Made by a program: the position numbers and the translations under genes. DNA of 31,311 nt from the NCBI GenBank assembly GCA_021838765.1, contig JAKCCY010000019.1:1-31311 (forward strand), written 5' to 3'. Positions 7,983 through 16,252 of the stretch are shown piece after piece. How positions within the stretch are numbered: the stretch's first letter is position 1; each line of letters begins with the position of its first letter. This DNA comes from Nitrospirota bacterium (GTDB taxonomy: Bacteria; Nitrospirota_A; Leptospirillia; Leptospirillales; Leptospirillaceae). A model generated the notes under the pieces. The model saw only the letters and a program-made list of their open reading frames with translations. It was not told where the DNA came from and made no database searches.

Positions 7983-8066
7983 GTGATCTGGGACATTCTT
8001 GGTTTGGTCGTTCTTGTTTTGGTGATTTACCTTTTTGCCACATTGCTCAATGCGGAGAAACTCTAA
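7983..8066 (+). CDS. kdpF: KdpF-like stabilising peptide of the K+ ATPase
   Basis: GTG 7983 follows GTAGGAGG at suitable spacing. The 27-aa peptide MIWDILGLVVLVLVIYLF plus ATLLNAEKL is a single membrane helix ending in the NAE-x-hydrophobic tail seen in KdpF (E. coli ends ALINAEAF). KdpF sits between KdpA and KdpB in the membrane and stabilises the complex. The stop is one base from the kdpA ATG, so the two are tightly coupled. It is too short for routine gene calling and easily missed. Confidence 0.85.
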   Translation: MIWDILGLVVLVLVIYLFATLLNAEKL

Positions 8067-8067
8067 C

Positions 8068-9774
8068 ATGATGATTGCAAATGACTGGATTCAAATATTG
8101 GTTTCACTTTCAGCGGTTGTTCTGATATCCCCACTCGTTGGGCGTTACCTGGCCTGGATCTACCAGAGCCACACTCTCCTTCCGGAGCGGATCATCTACC
8201 GTCTTCTGAAGATCGATCCGGCAAAGGAGATGACCTGGAAAGAATATAGCGTGGCCATCATAGCGTCAAACGGAGTGTTCTTCGCCGCGGGATTTCTCGT
8301 TCTCTGGGGACAGGCGTTTCTTCCCCTCAACCCGAGGCACCTTTCGCCCCTGACCGCCGAGGTCACGTTCAATACGGCCGCGAGTTTTGTTACCAACACC
8401 AACTGGCAGGCTTATGCGGGAGAAGCTCAACTCTCAAACTTCTCTCAGATGGTGGCGATCACATTCCTCATGTTTGTCGGTGCCAATACAGGCATGGCGG
8501 CGCTTGTCGCCATCTTTCGGGGATTCACCCGATCGGGAATTTCCACGCTGGGAAACTATTGGTCGGACTTTTTCCGTTTTTTCGTCAGGGCCTTTCTTCC
8601 CGCCTGTTTTTTGATGGCACTCGTCCACATATGGCAGGGAACCCCCCAGACGCTTGAAACGACAGTATCGGCAAAAACACTCGAAGGAGCCAATCAGACA
8701 CTAATCGTCGGGCCAGTCGCCTCTCTCGAGGCCGTCAAGAATCTGGGAACCAACGGAGGGGGATTCTACAACGCAAACGGCGCCCATCCCTATGAAAACC
8801 CGACCCCCCTGACCAATACGCTGGAATTTCTGGAAATGGGGGTCTTTACCTTCTCTCTTCCCTTTTTCTTCGGCCGCATGATTGGCCGTCCCCGTCAGGG
8901 TCAGGTGTTCTTCGTGATCGTTTTTTCCCTCTATCTCGCCGGTCTTGGTCTGATCGAGCATTCGGAAAAAGCAAAAAACCCGCTTCTTTCTCCTGCCCAT
9001 ATCGCACAAGGGACGACTCCACTTCAAGACGGAGGGAATACCGAAGGGAAAGAGGTGCGTCTTGGCATCACCCAGACCAGCCTTTTTTCAAATACGACCA
9101 TTGCTGCCACCACCGGAGCGGTGGACGGAGCCATGGACAGCATGAACCCCCTGTCGGTCCTCGTCTATCTGGTCCATATGTTCCTGAATGAAGAGCCGGG
9201 AGGAAAAGGGGTCGGGTTTGCGGGCCTCCTCAAGGAAGCCATCCTTGCCGTTTTTCTGGCGGGTCTGATGGTGGGACGCACCCCGGAATTCCTCGGAAAA
9301 AAAATCGAGTCCAGGGAAATCAAGCTATCGGCCTTGTCCCTTCTTGTGACGCCACTTCTTGTATTGGGGCTCACCGCTGTTTCGGTTGTGATCCCCGCGG
9401 GAAAAAGCTCCATGGACAATCCTGGCCCCCATGGATTCATGGAGGTTCTCTACGCATTTGCCTCCGGGAACGCCAACAACGGTTCCGCCATGGCAGGGCT
9501 CAATGTATCGACACCCTATTACGCCATTTTAATCGGTGTCGAAATGATCCTTGGACGATTTCTTCCCCTTCTCCCCCTGCTGGCGATGGCATCTTCCCTT
9601 GCCAGAAAGAAAACGCTCCCGGAAACATCCGGAACCTTCAAAACCGATACACCGCTATTTGTGGTTCTTCTTTTGGGATTCATGATTCTCTTTGCCGCGC
9701 TGACCTTCCTTCCTCCCCTCATTCTGGGTCCGCTCCTGGAGCATCTGTCGATTCTCCATGGGGTCTCTTTCTGA
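8068..9774 (+). CDS. kdpA: Potassium-transporting ATPase subunit A (K+ channel-like)
   Basis: KdpA is the K+-selective, channel-like subunit of the inner-membrane pump. The 568-aa product has the four selectivity-filter loops: SFVTNTNWQ, KNLGTNGGGFYNANG followed by HPYENPT, the third loop near TTIAATTGAVDGAMDS, and GNANNGSAMAGL. NPGPHGFMEVLYA and GLMVGRTPEFLGKKIE are also family hallmarks. About ten membrane segments are evident. ATG 8068 lies ten bases after GGAG; the frame is open slightly upstream to 8035, but that would overlap kdpF, so 8068 (or 8071) is preferred. The length agrees with the usual 555-590. Confidence 0.97.
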   Translation: MMIANDWIQILVSLSAVVLISPLVGRYLAWIYQSHTLLPERIIYRLLKIDPAKEMTWKEYSVAIIASNGVFFAAGFLVLWGQAFLPLNPRHLSPLTAEVTFNTAASFVTNTNWQAYAGEAQLSNFSQMVAITFLMFVGANTGMAALVAIFRGFTRSGISTLGNYWSDFFRFFVRAFLPACFLMALVHIWQGTPQTLETTVSAKTLEGANQTLIVGPVASLEAVKNLGTNGGGFYNANGAHPYENPTPLTNTLEFLEMGVFTFSLPFFFGRMIGRPRQGQVFFVIVFSLYLAGLGLIEHSEKAKNPLLSPAHIAQGTTPLQDGGNTEGKEVRLGITQTSLFSNTTIAATTGAVDGAMDSMNPLSVLVYLVHMFLNEEPGGKGVGFAGLLKEAILAVFLAGLMVGRTPEFLGKKIESREIKLSALSLLVTPLLVLGLTAVSVVIPAGKSSMDNPGPHGFMEVLYAFASGNANNGSAMAGLNVSTPYYAILIGVEMILGRFLPLLPLLAMASSLARKKTLPETSGTFKTDTPLFVVLLLGFMILFAALTFLPPLILGPLLEHLSILHGVSF

Positions 9775-9779
9775 GAGAA

Positions 9780-9803
9780 GGATCGATTCGGAAAAAACGA
9801 TCC
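9780..9803 (+). other. Short hairpin in the kdpA-kdpC gap
   Basis: GGATCG (9780-9785) and CGATCC (9798-9803) pair perfectly around a 12-base loop. A TTGACA hexamer follows at 9807-9812, with only a poor -10 (AATATT at 9830). The hairpin may slow decay of the upstream message or reflect an internal promoter region; neither is certain. Confidence 0.3.
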
Positions 9804-9849
9804 ATATTGACATATGAAACAACTGAAAAAATATTGAAAGGCTAAATAA

Positions 9850-10467
9850 ATGAAACTCTTTGGACAATCATTGCGCGCCACCATTTTCCTGATGATCGTT
9901 TGCGGCATTTTTTATCCCATGGCGGTCACAGCCGTTGGAAAAACCCTCTTTTCCCGTCAGGCAAACGGGACGCTGATCCATGCAAAAGATGGACAAATCA
10001 TTGGATCCGCTCTCATCGCCCAGGGATTTCATGACCCAAAATACTTTCATCCCCGTCCATCGGCCGCCATGACTCCCGATGGATCCGCAGCCCAGCCTTA
10101 TGATGCGGCCTTTTCAAGTGCTTCCAATCTGGGTCCGGACAACAGTGCCCAGATCAAGGCGGCAACCGATGCGGCAAGTGCCTACCGCCTTGAAAACCAT
10201 CTCCCTCCCTCCACTGCCGTGCCCATCGATGCGGTCACGGCTTCCGGATCGGGTCTCGACCCGGACATCAGCCTCTTAAACGCCTATCTGCAGGCTCCGC
10301 GGATCGCCGAAAGCCGGCACATGACTCCTGAAGAGGTCAAAGCCCTGATCAGGGAAAAGATCACAAGACCCCAACTGGGATTTCTGGGAACAAGCCGGGT
10401 CAATGTCCTTGAGCTCAACCTGGCCCTGGACAAACGGCATGAGACCACAAAGGACAATCGACCATAA
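9850..10467 (+). CDS. kdpC: Potassium-transporting ATPase subunit C
   Basis: KdpC is the single-helix periplasmic subunit that boosts K+ and nucleotide affinity of the pump. The 205-aa protein has one N-terminal membrane helix (about 10-30), QANGTLI after it, then IGSALIAQGF, FHPRPSAA, the VTASGSGLDPDIS motif and a C-terminal LNLALDKRHE, all typical of KdpC. The ATG is preceded by AAAGG. It lies 75 bases after kdpA and 32 before the porin gene, in the same direction, and is probably in the same transcript. Confidence 0.96.
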   Translation: MKLFGQSLRATIFLMIVCGIFYPMAVTAVGKTLFSRQANGTLIHAKDGQIIGSALIAQGFHDPKYFHPRPSAAMTPDGSAAQPYDAAFSSASNLGPDNSAQIKAATDAASAYRLENHLPPSTAVPIDAVTASGSGLDPDISLLNAYLQAPRIAESRHMTPEEVKALIREKITRPQLGFLGTSRVNVLELNLALDKRHETTKDNRP

Positions 10468-10499
10468 AAGAACCTCAGACAACGGAAAGGTTTCCCTTC

Positions 10500-11951
10500 A
10501 TGTACAGAAATGCGCTCGACCTGAACAATCAAAGAATCCGTTCCAATAAAGTCGTTAGAACACCGTCCGCCGGTCTGGCTCTCGCTTCGGCGATTCTGAT
10601 CCTGGCCGGTCTCTCCTCCCCGCATCTTTCTTATGGGGACAGCTCCTCTCCTCAAACGACGACAACGGCTCCGGCCACATCCCCGGCACCTGTCACTCCG
10701 GCTGCTCCTCAAACGCCCGCTCCGGCAGCCACGCCAGCTCCAGCGCCGGATCTGATCCTTCCTTCGATGAATGTCCATTTCAAGGGCTTTATCGATGTGT
10801 ACGGGCAATATAACCCGACCAGCGCGTCGACAACGGATTTCCGGGCCTATGATTACGGCGCAAACTCCTTTAACCTCAACATGGCCCAGCTCAAACTCTG
10901 GCGTCCGGACGACGACGGGATCGGCTTTGTCCTCAGAACCGACTTCGGACCCGGCGCCTACGCATCCGCCCAGAATTTTTCTCCGGGGTACTTTGGAGCG
11001 CTTGGAGGCGGCCATGGCGGCTCGACCTCCGTGGGACTGGGAAGCGCCACCATGCCCTACTCCGACTTCTGGCTGGAGGAAGCGTATATCAACTTCTTCG
11101 TCCCCGACACCAACAAGGAGCTTGAGGCCTATGCCGGACAGTTCCAGACACTGGCGAACTTCGAAGTGATCCAGCCCACCGGGAACTGGATGATCTCCGA
11201 CGGTTACACCTTTTTGCTGGGACCCTATACCCACACCGGCGTCCGGATGCACTATGCCCCCAATGCCACCACGAATCTCTATCTCGGGGTGAACAACGGC
11301 TGGAACGGCAACATGCAATCCAACGAGGGGAGCTATTTCCAGGACATCGAGCTTGGTCTGGTGGCCAATCCCGTCTCCTGGCTCAACATCAACTTCTCCG
11401 GATATCTGGGCCCGCAGGTCAGAAACGTCTACTTTGATCCATTGTCCGGAGCCGCCGGAGGGATCGGAGGAGCCGGATCGAGCCTCGCCACAACCTATGG
11501 AGAGGCCAACACACCCACTTGGAGAAACTACAGCGCTTTTGTCATCGAGGTGGGTCCGATCGACCATTTATGGCTGGTCACAAATGAATCCTACGGATGG
11601 CAGGCACAGGGAGCCGTCAATTCATCCGGCACTCCCGTCGGCAATGCCTCCTGGTATTCCAGTGAAAACTTTCTCCGGTATGATCTCTCCGATACAATGG
11701 ACATTGTGGCCAGATACGAGGTCTATTACGATCCGAACGGTTTCATGACCGGAATGCCGGGAACCGCGATCAATGACGAGTCGGTGGACTACCAGTGGAA
11801 CTTCATGCCCAATGTCATCAGTCGTGTGGAGTATCGCCACGACAACGCCAACAATCCGCTTTTTGACAATCCCGCCTACAATGGCGGAAACCGGGGTCCC
11901 GCCCTTTATTCGCAGGATACGGTGGATGTGGAACTGATCTATTCGTTCTGA
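10500..11951 (+). CDS. Outer-membrane beta-barrel porin (OmpL-like, bbp2 type)
   Basis: The 483-aa protein has an N-terminal export signal (hydrophobic core about 24-38, ending near LSYG). A Thr/Pro/Ala-rich linker follows at about 52-82, with repeats such as TPAPAATPAPAPD, then a barrel of alternating amphipathic strands. Barrel segments include MNVHFKGFIDVYGQYN, EAYINFFVPDTN and the final VDVELIYSF, whose terminal Phe is the usual outer-membrane sorting signal. Relatives of the putative beta-barrel porin-2 family are found beside kdp genes in several phyla. The start has GGAAAGG nine bases upstream. The linker may reach through the periplasm or peptidoglycan. By context it would let K+ or another solute cross the outer membrane; substrate is inferred only. 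Confidence 0.85.
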   Translation: MYRNALDLNNQRIRSNKVVRTPSAGLALASAILILAGLSSPHLSYGDSSSPQTTTTAPATSPAPVTPAAPQTPAPAATPAPAPDLILPSMNVHFKGFIDVYGQYNPTSASTTDFRAYDYGANSFNLNMAQLKLWRPDDDGIGFVLRTDFGPGAYASAQNFSPGYFGALGGGHGGSTSVGLGSATMPYSDFWLEEAYINFFVPDTNKELEAYAGQFQTLANFEVIQPTGNWMISDGYTFLLGPYTHTGVRMHYAPNATTNLYLGVNNGWNGNMQSNEGSYFQDIELGLVANPVSWLNINFSGYLGPQVRNVYFDPLSGAAGGIGGAGSSLATTYGEANTPTWRNYSAFVIEVGPIDHLWLVTNESYGWQAQGAVNSSGTPVGNASWYSSENFLRYDLSDTMDIVARYEVYYDPNGFMTGMPGTAINDESVDYQWNFMPNVISRVEYRHDNANNPLFDNPAYNGGNRGPALYSQDTVDVELIYSF

Positions 11952-12051
11952 AGAAAAAGACCATTTGCCAAACTCCGCCATGAACCTTTTCGTGGAGAAA
12001 AGACCGGTTTGAAAATAAAACCACTCTTTTAAAACTCAAGGAGGATGTTTA

Positions 12052-14007
12052 TTGGCGATATTCAGGCTCTACCACGGAACCAGAAAAACCATCACACGTT
12101 TCCGGGAGTCCGTTCTCCAGAGAGTGGTCGGAATCGGTGCCCTGTTTTCATCGGGATATGGAGATGTCGGATCCTCCATCTATTTTGCTCTCGGAGTCAC
12201 AACCATCTACGCCGGCGGTGCGATGTTCCTGGCCATTTTCATCGCCGGCTTCTTTTTTATCGCGACGGTCCTGTCCTATGCCGAGCTCTCTTCGGCGATA
12301 CCGGAGGCGGGAGGCTCTTCCCTCTTTTCACAGCGGGCATTCGGTGACGGATGGGCTTTTTTTGCCGGTTGGGCCCTCCTTCTCGACTATGTCATCACGC
12401 TGGCGCTTTCCGCCTTTTCCGTGGGCCCGTATCTGGGATACTTTTTTCCGGTCCTGAAAGACAATGTTCAGGCCAATGTGACCTTTACCGGGGCACTGAT
12501 CCTTTGCCTCATCCTTTTAAATGTCTTCGGGCTCAAGGAGTCCTCCTGGTTCAGCCTCATGCTGGCGGGGTTTGACATCCTGACCCAACTTTCCCTCATG
12601 TTTCTCGGGATCTTTTTTCTCTTCAACGTCCCCAAGATCATGCATCAGTTTTCCCTGGGGACCAATCCGACCTGGCCTCATTTCCTGTACGGAATTTCCG
12701 TGGCCATGGTGGCCTACATCGGGATTGAGGCGATCAGCCAGATGTCTTCGGAAGCCAGGGATCCGGCCAAATCCGTCCCCAGAGCCATGTTTTTGACCAT
12801 GGGAACGACTGTTTTCCTCTATTCGGGAATCAGCCTCGTCGCCCTGTCGGCCATGGACCCGAAACTTCTTTCGACGGTATGGGTCAACGATCCGATCGCC
12901 GGAATCGCTCATTTCATTCCTCATGTGCACCATTTTCTTGGTCCCTGGATTGCCGTTCTGGGGGCCACGATCCTGACGGTTGCCGCCAATGCGGGGCTGA
13001 TTGGCGTTTCCCGGCTGGCCTATTCGATGTCGCACAATTTTCTGATCCATCCGATTTTCAGACATACCACCAGAAGATGGAAAACTCCGGTCTATTCCAT
13101 CGTGTTTTTTGGCGCCCTGTCGGCGACGGTCGTCGCCTTTTTTCCCTATCTTGAAGTTCTTGCCGATCTCTACAACTATGGAGCGATGCTCTCCTTCATG
13201 ATGACGCATCTGGCACTGATCAAGCTCCGCAACAAGGAGCCGGAACTTCCAAGGCCATTTCGTGTTCCCTTTTCTGTCCGGATCCGAAATTTTGAGATTC
13301 CCCTTCCGGCCATCTTTGGCCTTGTCGGAACCGGAGGGGTTTTCATCATGGTGCTCCTCTTTCACAAATACGGTCGGGTATTCGGGACAATCTGGATGAT
13401 TGTGGGAATCGTCTATTACTACTACTTCCGCCGCAGCACCCGCATGCCCCTGATGGGCCGGGTGGAGATCAGGGAGCTGGTGGAAAACGATTTCGAAAAA
13501 CCGGTTCCCCACCGGAACATTCTGGTGGCAACATCCCCTCATGCCCCCTCCCCGATCCTCCATGACATTGCCAAAATCGCAAAATCCGACAAGGCCAGGG
13601 TAACGGTTGTCACCGTTCTGGAAATCCCCCTCTCTCTTCCCCTGAACGCACCTCTTCCCGAAGAAGAAGCTATCGCGCAAAACACCCTGGAGCTCTGTCA
13701 GGCGATTGGAGTCGAGGGAGATATCCTCTTGGACACGCTTCTCATCCGAAGCCGTTCCATCGGGGACTCCCTCGTCCAGGTCTATACCAGACACAAGGCG
13801 GATACTCTGGTTTTTAACGATACAAACTCTTCCGTCTCCAAATCGATCGACGCGGCCATCGTCCGTTCCGGTGTCCCGGTGACCGTCTGGAAAATTCAGT
13901 CCATAATGGGCCGTTCCGGCAAAAAACCAGGCGACCAATCCATTCTTTCCTCCGGCCATGAGGTTCTGAAAACCTCTACAGACACTCCCTCCCTCCATGA
14001 AGACTGA
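12052..14007 (+). CDS. APC-superfamily permease with C-terminal USP-like domain; K+ importer candidate
   Basis: This is a 651-aa inner-membrane transporter. About twelve hydrophobic helices fill residues 20-455, including the first-helix motif SSGYGDVGSSIYFALG (the unwound GSSI-type binding site of APC carriers) and GIEAISQMSSEARDPAKSVP. A cytoplasmic tail (about 480-620) beginning HRNILVATSPHAPSP resembles a universal stress protein fold. APC proteins of this shape include amino-acid permeases and K+ importers of the KimA type. The kdp setting favours K+, but the substrate is not decided by sequence. Translation starts at TTG 12052, seven bases after a perfect AAGGAGG; no in-frame ATG fits better. 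Its 3' end overlaps the kinase gene by 11 bases. Confidence 0.82.
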   Translation: MAIFRLYHGTRKTITRFRESVLQRVVGIGALFSSGYGDVGSSIYFALGVTTIYAGGAMFLAIFIAGFFFIATVLSYAELSSAIPEAGGSSLFSQRAFGDGWAFFAGWALLLDYVITLALSAFSVGPYLGYFFPVLKDNVQANVTFTGALILCLILLNVFGLKESSWFSLMLAGFDILTQLSLMFLGIFFLFNVPKIMHQFSLGTNPTWPHFLYGISVAMVAYIGIEAISQMSSEARDPAKSVPRAMFLTMGTTVFLYSGISLVALSAMDPKLLSTVWVNDPIAGIAHFIPHVHHFLGPWIAVLGATILTVAANAGLIGVSRLAYSMSHNFLIHPIFRHTTRRWKTPVYSIVFFGALSATVVAFFPYLEVLADLYNYGAMLSFMMTHLALIKLRNKEPELPRPFRVPFSVRIRNFEIPLPAIFGLVGTGGVFIMVLLFHKYGRVFGTIWMIVGIVYYYYFRRSTRMPLMGRVEIRELVENDFEKPVPHRNILVATSPHAPSPILHDIAKIAKSDKARVTVVTVLEIPLSLPLNAPLPEEEAIAQNTLELCQAIGVEGDILLDTLLIRSRSIGDSLVQVYTRHKADTLVFNDTNSSVSKSIDAAIVRSGVPVTVWKIQSIMGRSGKKPGDQSILSSGHEVLKTSTDTPSLHED

Positions 14008-15592
14008 CTCCGAAAGCAATCATCCGGAAGGGTTGATCGAAACCGACCCCTTTCCCCAGGCCGCCAACAAAAATGTCCTTTTGTTGGCGGCTCTTCTCTT
14101 TCTTTTGATTTTTGTGACCGATGCTCTCACCCCCCAGAGCCTGGTCGTTTCCATCCTGCTGGACATTCCCATTGCACTGACCGGTCTGACACTCAGGAAA
14201 AAGGCAACCGTCTCCCTCGTCCTCCTTGGTCTTTTTGCCAATACCTTCGCCGGGATCATCAACGCCAGAACGGAAGGCTCCATCGATACCGTCGCCCTCC
14301 TGAACCGGATCTTTTCCGCCGTTTCCTTTTTTCTCGTGGGATACCTGACGCTGAAGGTCCAGGAAAACGCCCATGAAACAGGAGTGGCCTCATCCGAACG
14401 GAATCGTGCCATAAGAGAAAACAAGATCAGGACGTTTCTTGCAGGAATCAGTGCGCAAAACAGCCCTGACCGGCTTCTTCGGGAACTCACCGGCCATTTG
14501 CTCACCCTTTTTTCAGCAAGAGGCGTCATTATCTCCCCGTCCGATCATGACCGGTGGCGGTCGGCAACCTATTCCTCTCCGGATGGACTCTGGTTCTGGG
14601 AAGCGGGAGAATCCCTTCCCGGAGGATTATCCCTTCTTGCTCAAAAATCATTTTCTCCGACCTGGATCTCAAAGCCGAGCCTTTTTCCGATCCTTGACAA
14701 TAATCAAGTCTCAAAAGGCGTTGTTGCAAGAATTTCATTATCCCCAATCGACCAGGAGGCTGATTCGGGCCAGTTTCTCTATTTGTTTATTCTGGAACCG
14801 GGGGAAAACTCCATCCTGGCAATCCTTACAGAGATCGCGCCGATTATCGAGGAAGTCGTCGCCAGAGTCCGTCTTCTCTCCTACCTGACCCAGTACAACC
14901 AGGTGCTTCTCCATCGGAACAGCGTGATTCATGACCTGATTTACGGTGTCTCCCACGATATCCGCACTCCGTTGATCGCCAACAGCATCAATATGAAGCT
15001 TGCCCTAGACGGAGCCTACGGACCGATTTCCGATGAATTTTCCTCCGTCCTTGAGCAAACGATCCTCTCGAACCAGTCGATCCTTGAACTTTCAAACAGC
15101 CTGTTGCTCCTTTCCCGATTCGAGCTTGATGAGCTCAATCTGATTTTTGAAGCTGTCCGGATCGATTGTCTTTTAATGGAGGTGCTCTTCGATCTGGACC
15201 CTCTTTTACAATCGAAGTCCCTGTGTCTGGTGACCGACCTGGAAGAAATCACCCAAAATGGAGACGGAGCTTCGCTCAAAAGGATGTTTCAAAATCTCAT
15301 CGACAATGCCATCAAGTGGTCCCCTCATGGAGGAACCGTCAAGATATCCTCAAAAAGGGAGCGGTCGGGTGTTACCATTGATATCGTGGACGAAGGTCCG
15401 GGAGTGCCGGATTCGATGCATTCCAGACTGTTCACCCGGTTTGGGGGAATCCATTCCGGTTCCGGCTTTGGGCTGGGTCTTTATATCGCCCAGCAGATTG
15501 CGAAGCGTCACGACGCTCTGATCGAATATCATCCGTCATCTCCCGGAAGCTGTTTCCGGATTGTTTTCAGAACTCAGGAGATTCTGTTGTGA
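13997..15592 (+). CDS. Membrane sensor histidine kinase of the potassium locus
   Basis: The 531-aa protein has an N-terminal membrane region (about 26-120) with four hydrophobic segments, a linker and GAF-like region (about 140-290), and a HisKA domain with VSHDIRTPL in which His320 is the predicted phosphorylation site. An HATPase domain follows with N-box NLIDNAIKWSP, G1 DEGPGVP and G2 GSGFGLGLYIA. The membrane part resembles the four-helix sensor of KdpD, but the KdpD N-terminal sensor and USP parts are absent. Those parts are encoded separately at 2674-4896. The ATG overlaps the permease gene and the stop overlaps the regulator start, giving translational coupling on both sides. It is the likely kinase for the regulator that follows. 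Confidence 0.93.
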   Translation: MKTDSESNHPEGLIETDPFPQAANKNVLLLAALLFLLIFVTDALTPQSLVVSILLDIPIALTGLTLRKKATVSLVLLGLFANTFAGIINARTEGSIDTVALLNRIFSAVSFFLVGYLTLKVQENAHETGVASSERNRAIRENKIRTFLAGISAQNSPDRLLRELTGHLLTLFSARGVIISPSDHDRWRSATYSSPDGLWFWEAGESLPGGLSLLAQKSFSPTWISKPSLFPILDNNQVSKGVVARISLSPIDQEADSGQFLYLFILEPGENSILAILTEIAPIIEEVVARVRLLSYLTQYNQVLLHRNSVIHDLIYGVSHDIRTPLIANSINMKLALDGAYGPISDEFSSVLEQTILSNQSILELSNSLLLLSRFELDELNLIFEAVRIDCLLMEVLFDLDPLLQSKSLCLVTDLEEITQNGDGASLKRMFQNLIDNAIKWSPHGGTVKISSKRERSGVTIDIVDEGPGVPDSMHSRLFTRFGGIHSGSGFGLGLYIAQQIAKRHDALIEYHPSSPGSCFRIVFRTQEILL

Positions 15593-16227
15593 AAATACGT
15601 GTTTTTCTAGTCGAGGATCATCCGCTGATGATGTCCGCTCTCAAAAAATCACTGGAAAGAAATGATTCGATCGCATTCATGGGAGAAGCCCATTCGGGCG
15701 AAAAAGCGCTTGAGATCCTTTCGGAGATCCCTCGGGATATCGACGTCGTTGTCATGGATCTGGGACTTCCGGGAATGTCGGGGATCGAAACCACCAGACG
15801 TCTGAAAAAGGAGCACCCCGGGCTTCATGTCCTGATGTTTACGGTTCATCGGCTGGAAGAGGAAATCTTTTCGTCCTTTCAGTCCGGAGCTGACGGGTAT
15901 TGCCTGAAGGAAACCGATATTGTCAGTCTCCTTCTCGGCATCCAGGCTGTGTCCATGGGATCTTTGTATATCGACCCCCAAATCGCCCATCTCGCCGCCC
16001 GAAGGATCCAGTCCCCGACCTTTCGAGATGAGGGGAATCCCCTGACTCCCCGGGAAACCGAGGTCCTGAAACTCCTGTCGGAAGGATTTTCCAACAAGGA
16101 ACTGGCCATGGAGTTCCAGATCAGCCTGAGTACAGTCAAAGCCCACATACAGAGCATCCTCCAGAAGCTCTCTGCCACAACCCGGGCGGATGCGGCCGTC
16201 AAGGCCATCAAAAAAGGATTGATCTGA
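15589..16227 (+). CDS. NarL/LuxR-family response regulator
   Basis: The 212-aa regulator has a receiver domain (1-120) with acidic residues EDH at the N-terminus, phosphoacceptor Asp57 in VVVMDLGLPGMSG, the conserved Thr in MFTVHR and Lys in CLKE. A C-terminal LuxR-type helix-turn-helix follows (LTPRETEVLKLLSEGFSNKE, then STVKAHIQSILQKL). GTG at 15589 overlaps the kinase stop by four bases. The classical kdp regulator KdpE has an OmpR-type winged helix, so this is a different output family. It is presumably phosphorylated by the adjacent kinase and acts on the kdp and porin promoters; targets are inferred. Confidence 0.93.
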   Translation: MKIRVFLVEDHPLMMSALKKSLERNDSIAFMGEAHSGEKALEILSEIPRDIDVVVMDLGLPGMSGIETTRRLKKEHPGLHVLMFTVHRLEEEIFSSFQSGADGYCLKETDIVSLLLGIQAVSMGSLYIDPQIAHLAARRIQSPTFRDEGNPLTPRETEVLKLLSEGFSNKELAMEFQISLSTVKAHIQSILQKLSATTRADAAVKAIKKGLI

Positions 16228-16252
16228 TGATCATCCCCAAAAAAGGGACCCC

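Noticed and set aside
9814..9837. Seven-codon ORF (MKQLKKY) between kdpA and kdpC as a leader peptide
   Set aside because: No SD and no terminator/antiterminator arrangement after it.
10284..11567. 427-aa open frame on the minus strand across kdpC and the porin gene
   Set aside because: It lies antisense to two well-supported genes, has no recognisable domain, and its open length follows from the codon bias of the sense strand.
12517..14019. 500-aa open frame on the minus strand opposite the permease
   Set aside because: Antisense to a clear APC transporter. The composition is rich in Gly, Asp, His and Arg, as expected for a shadow of hydrophobic codons.
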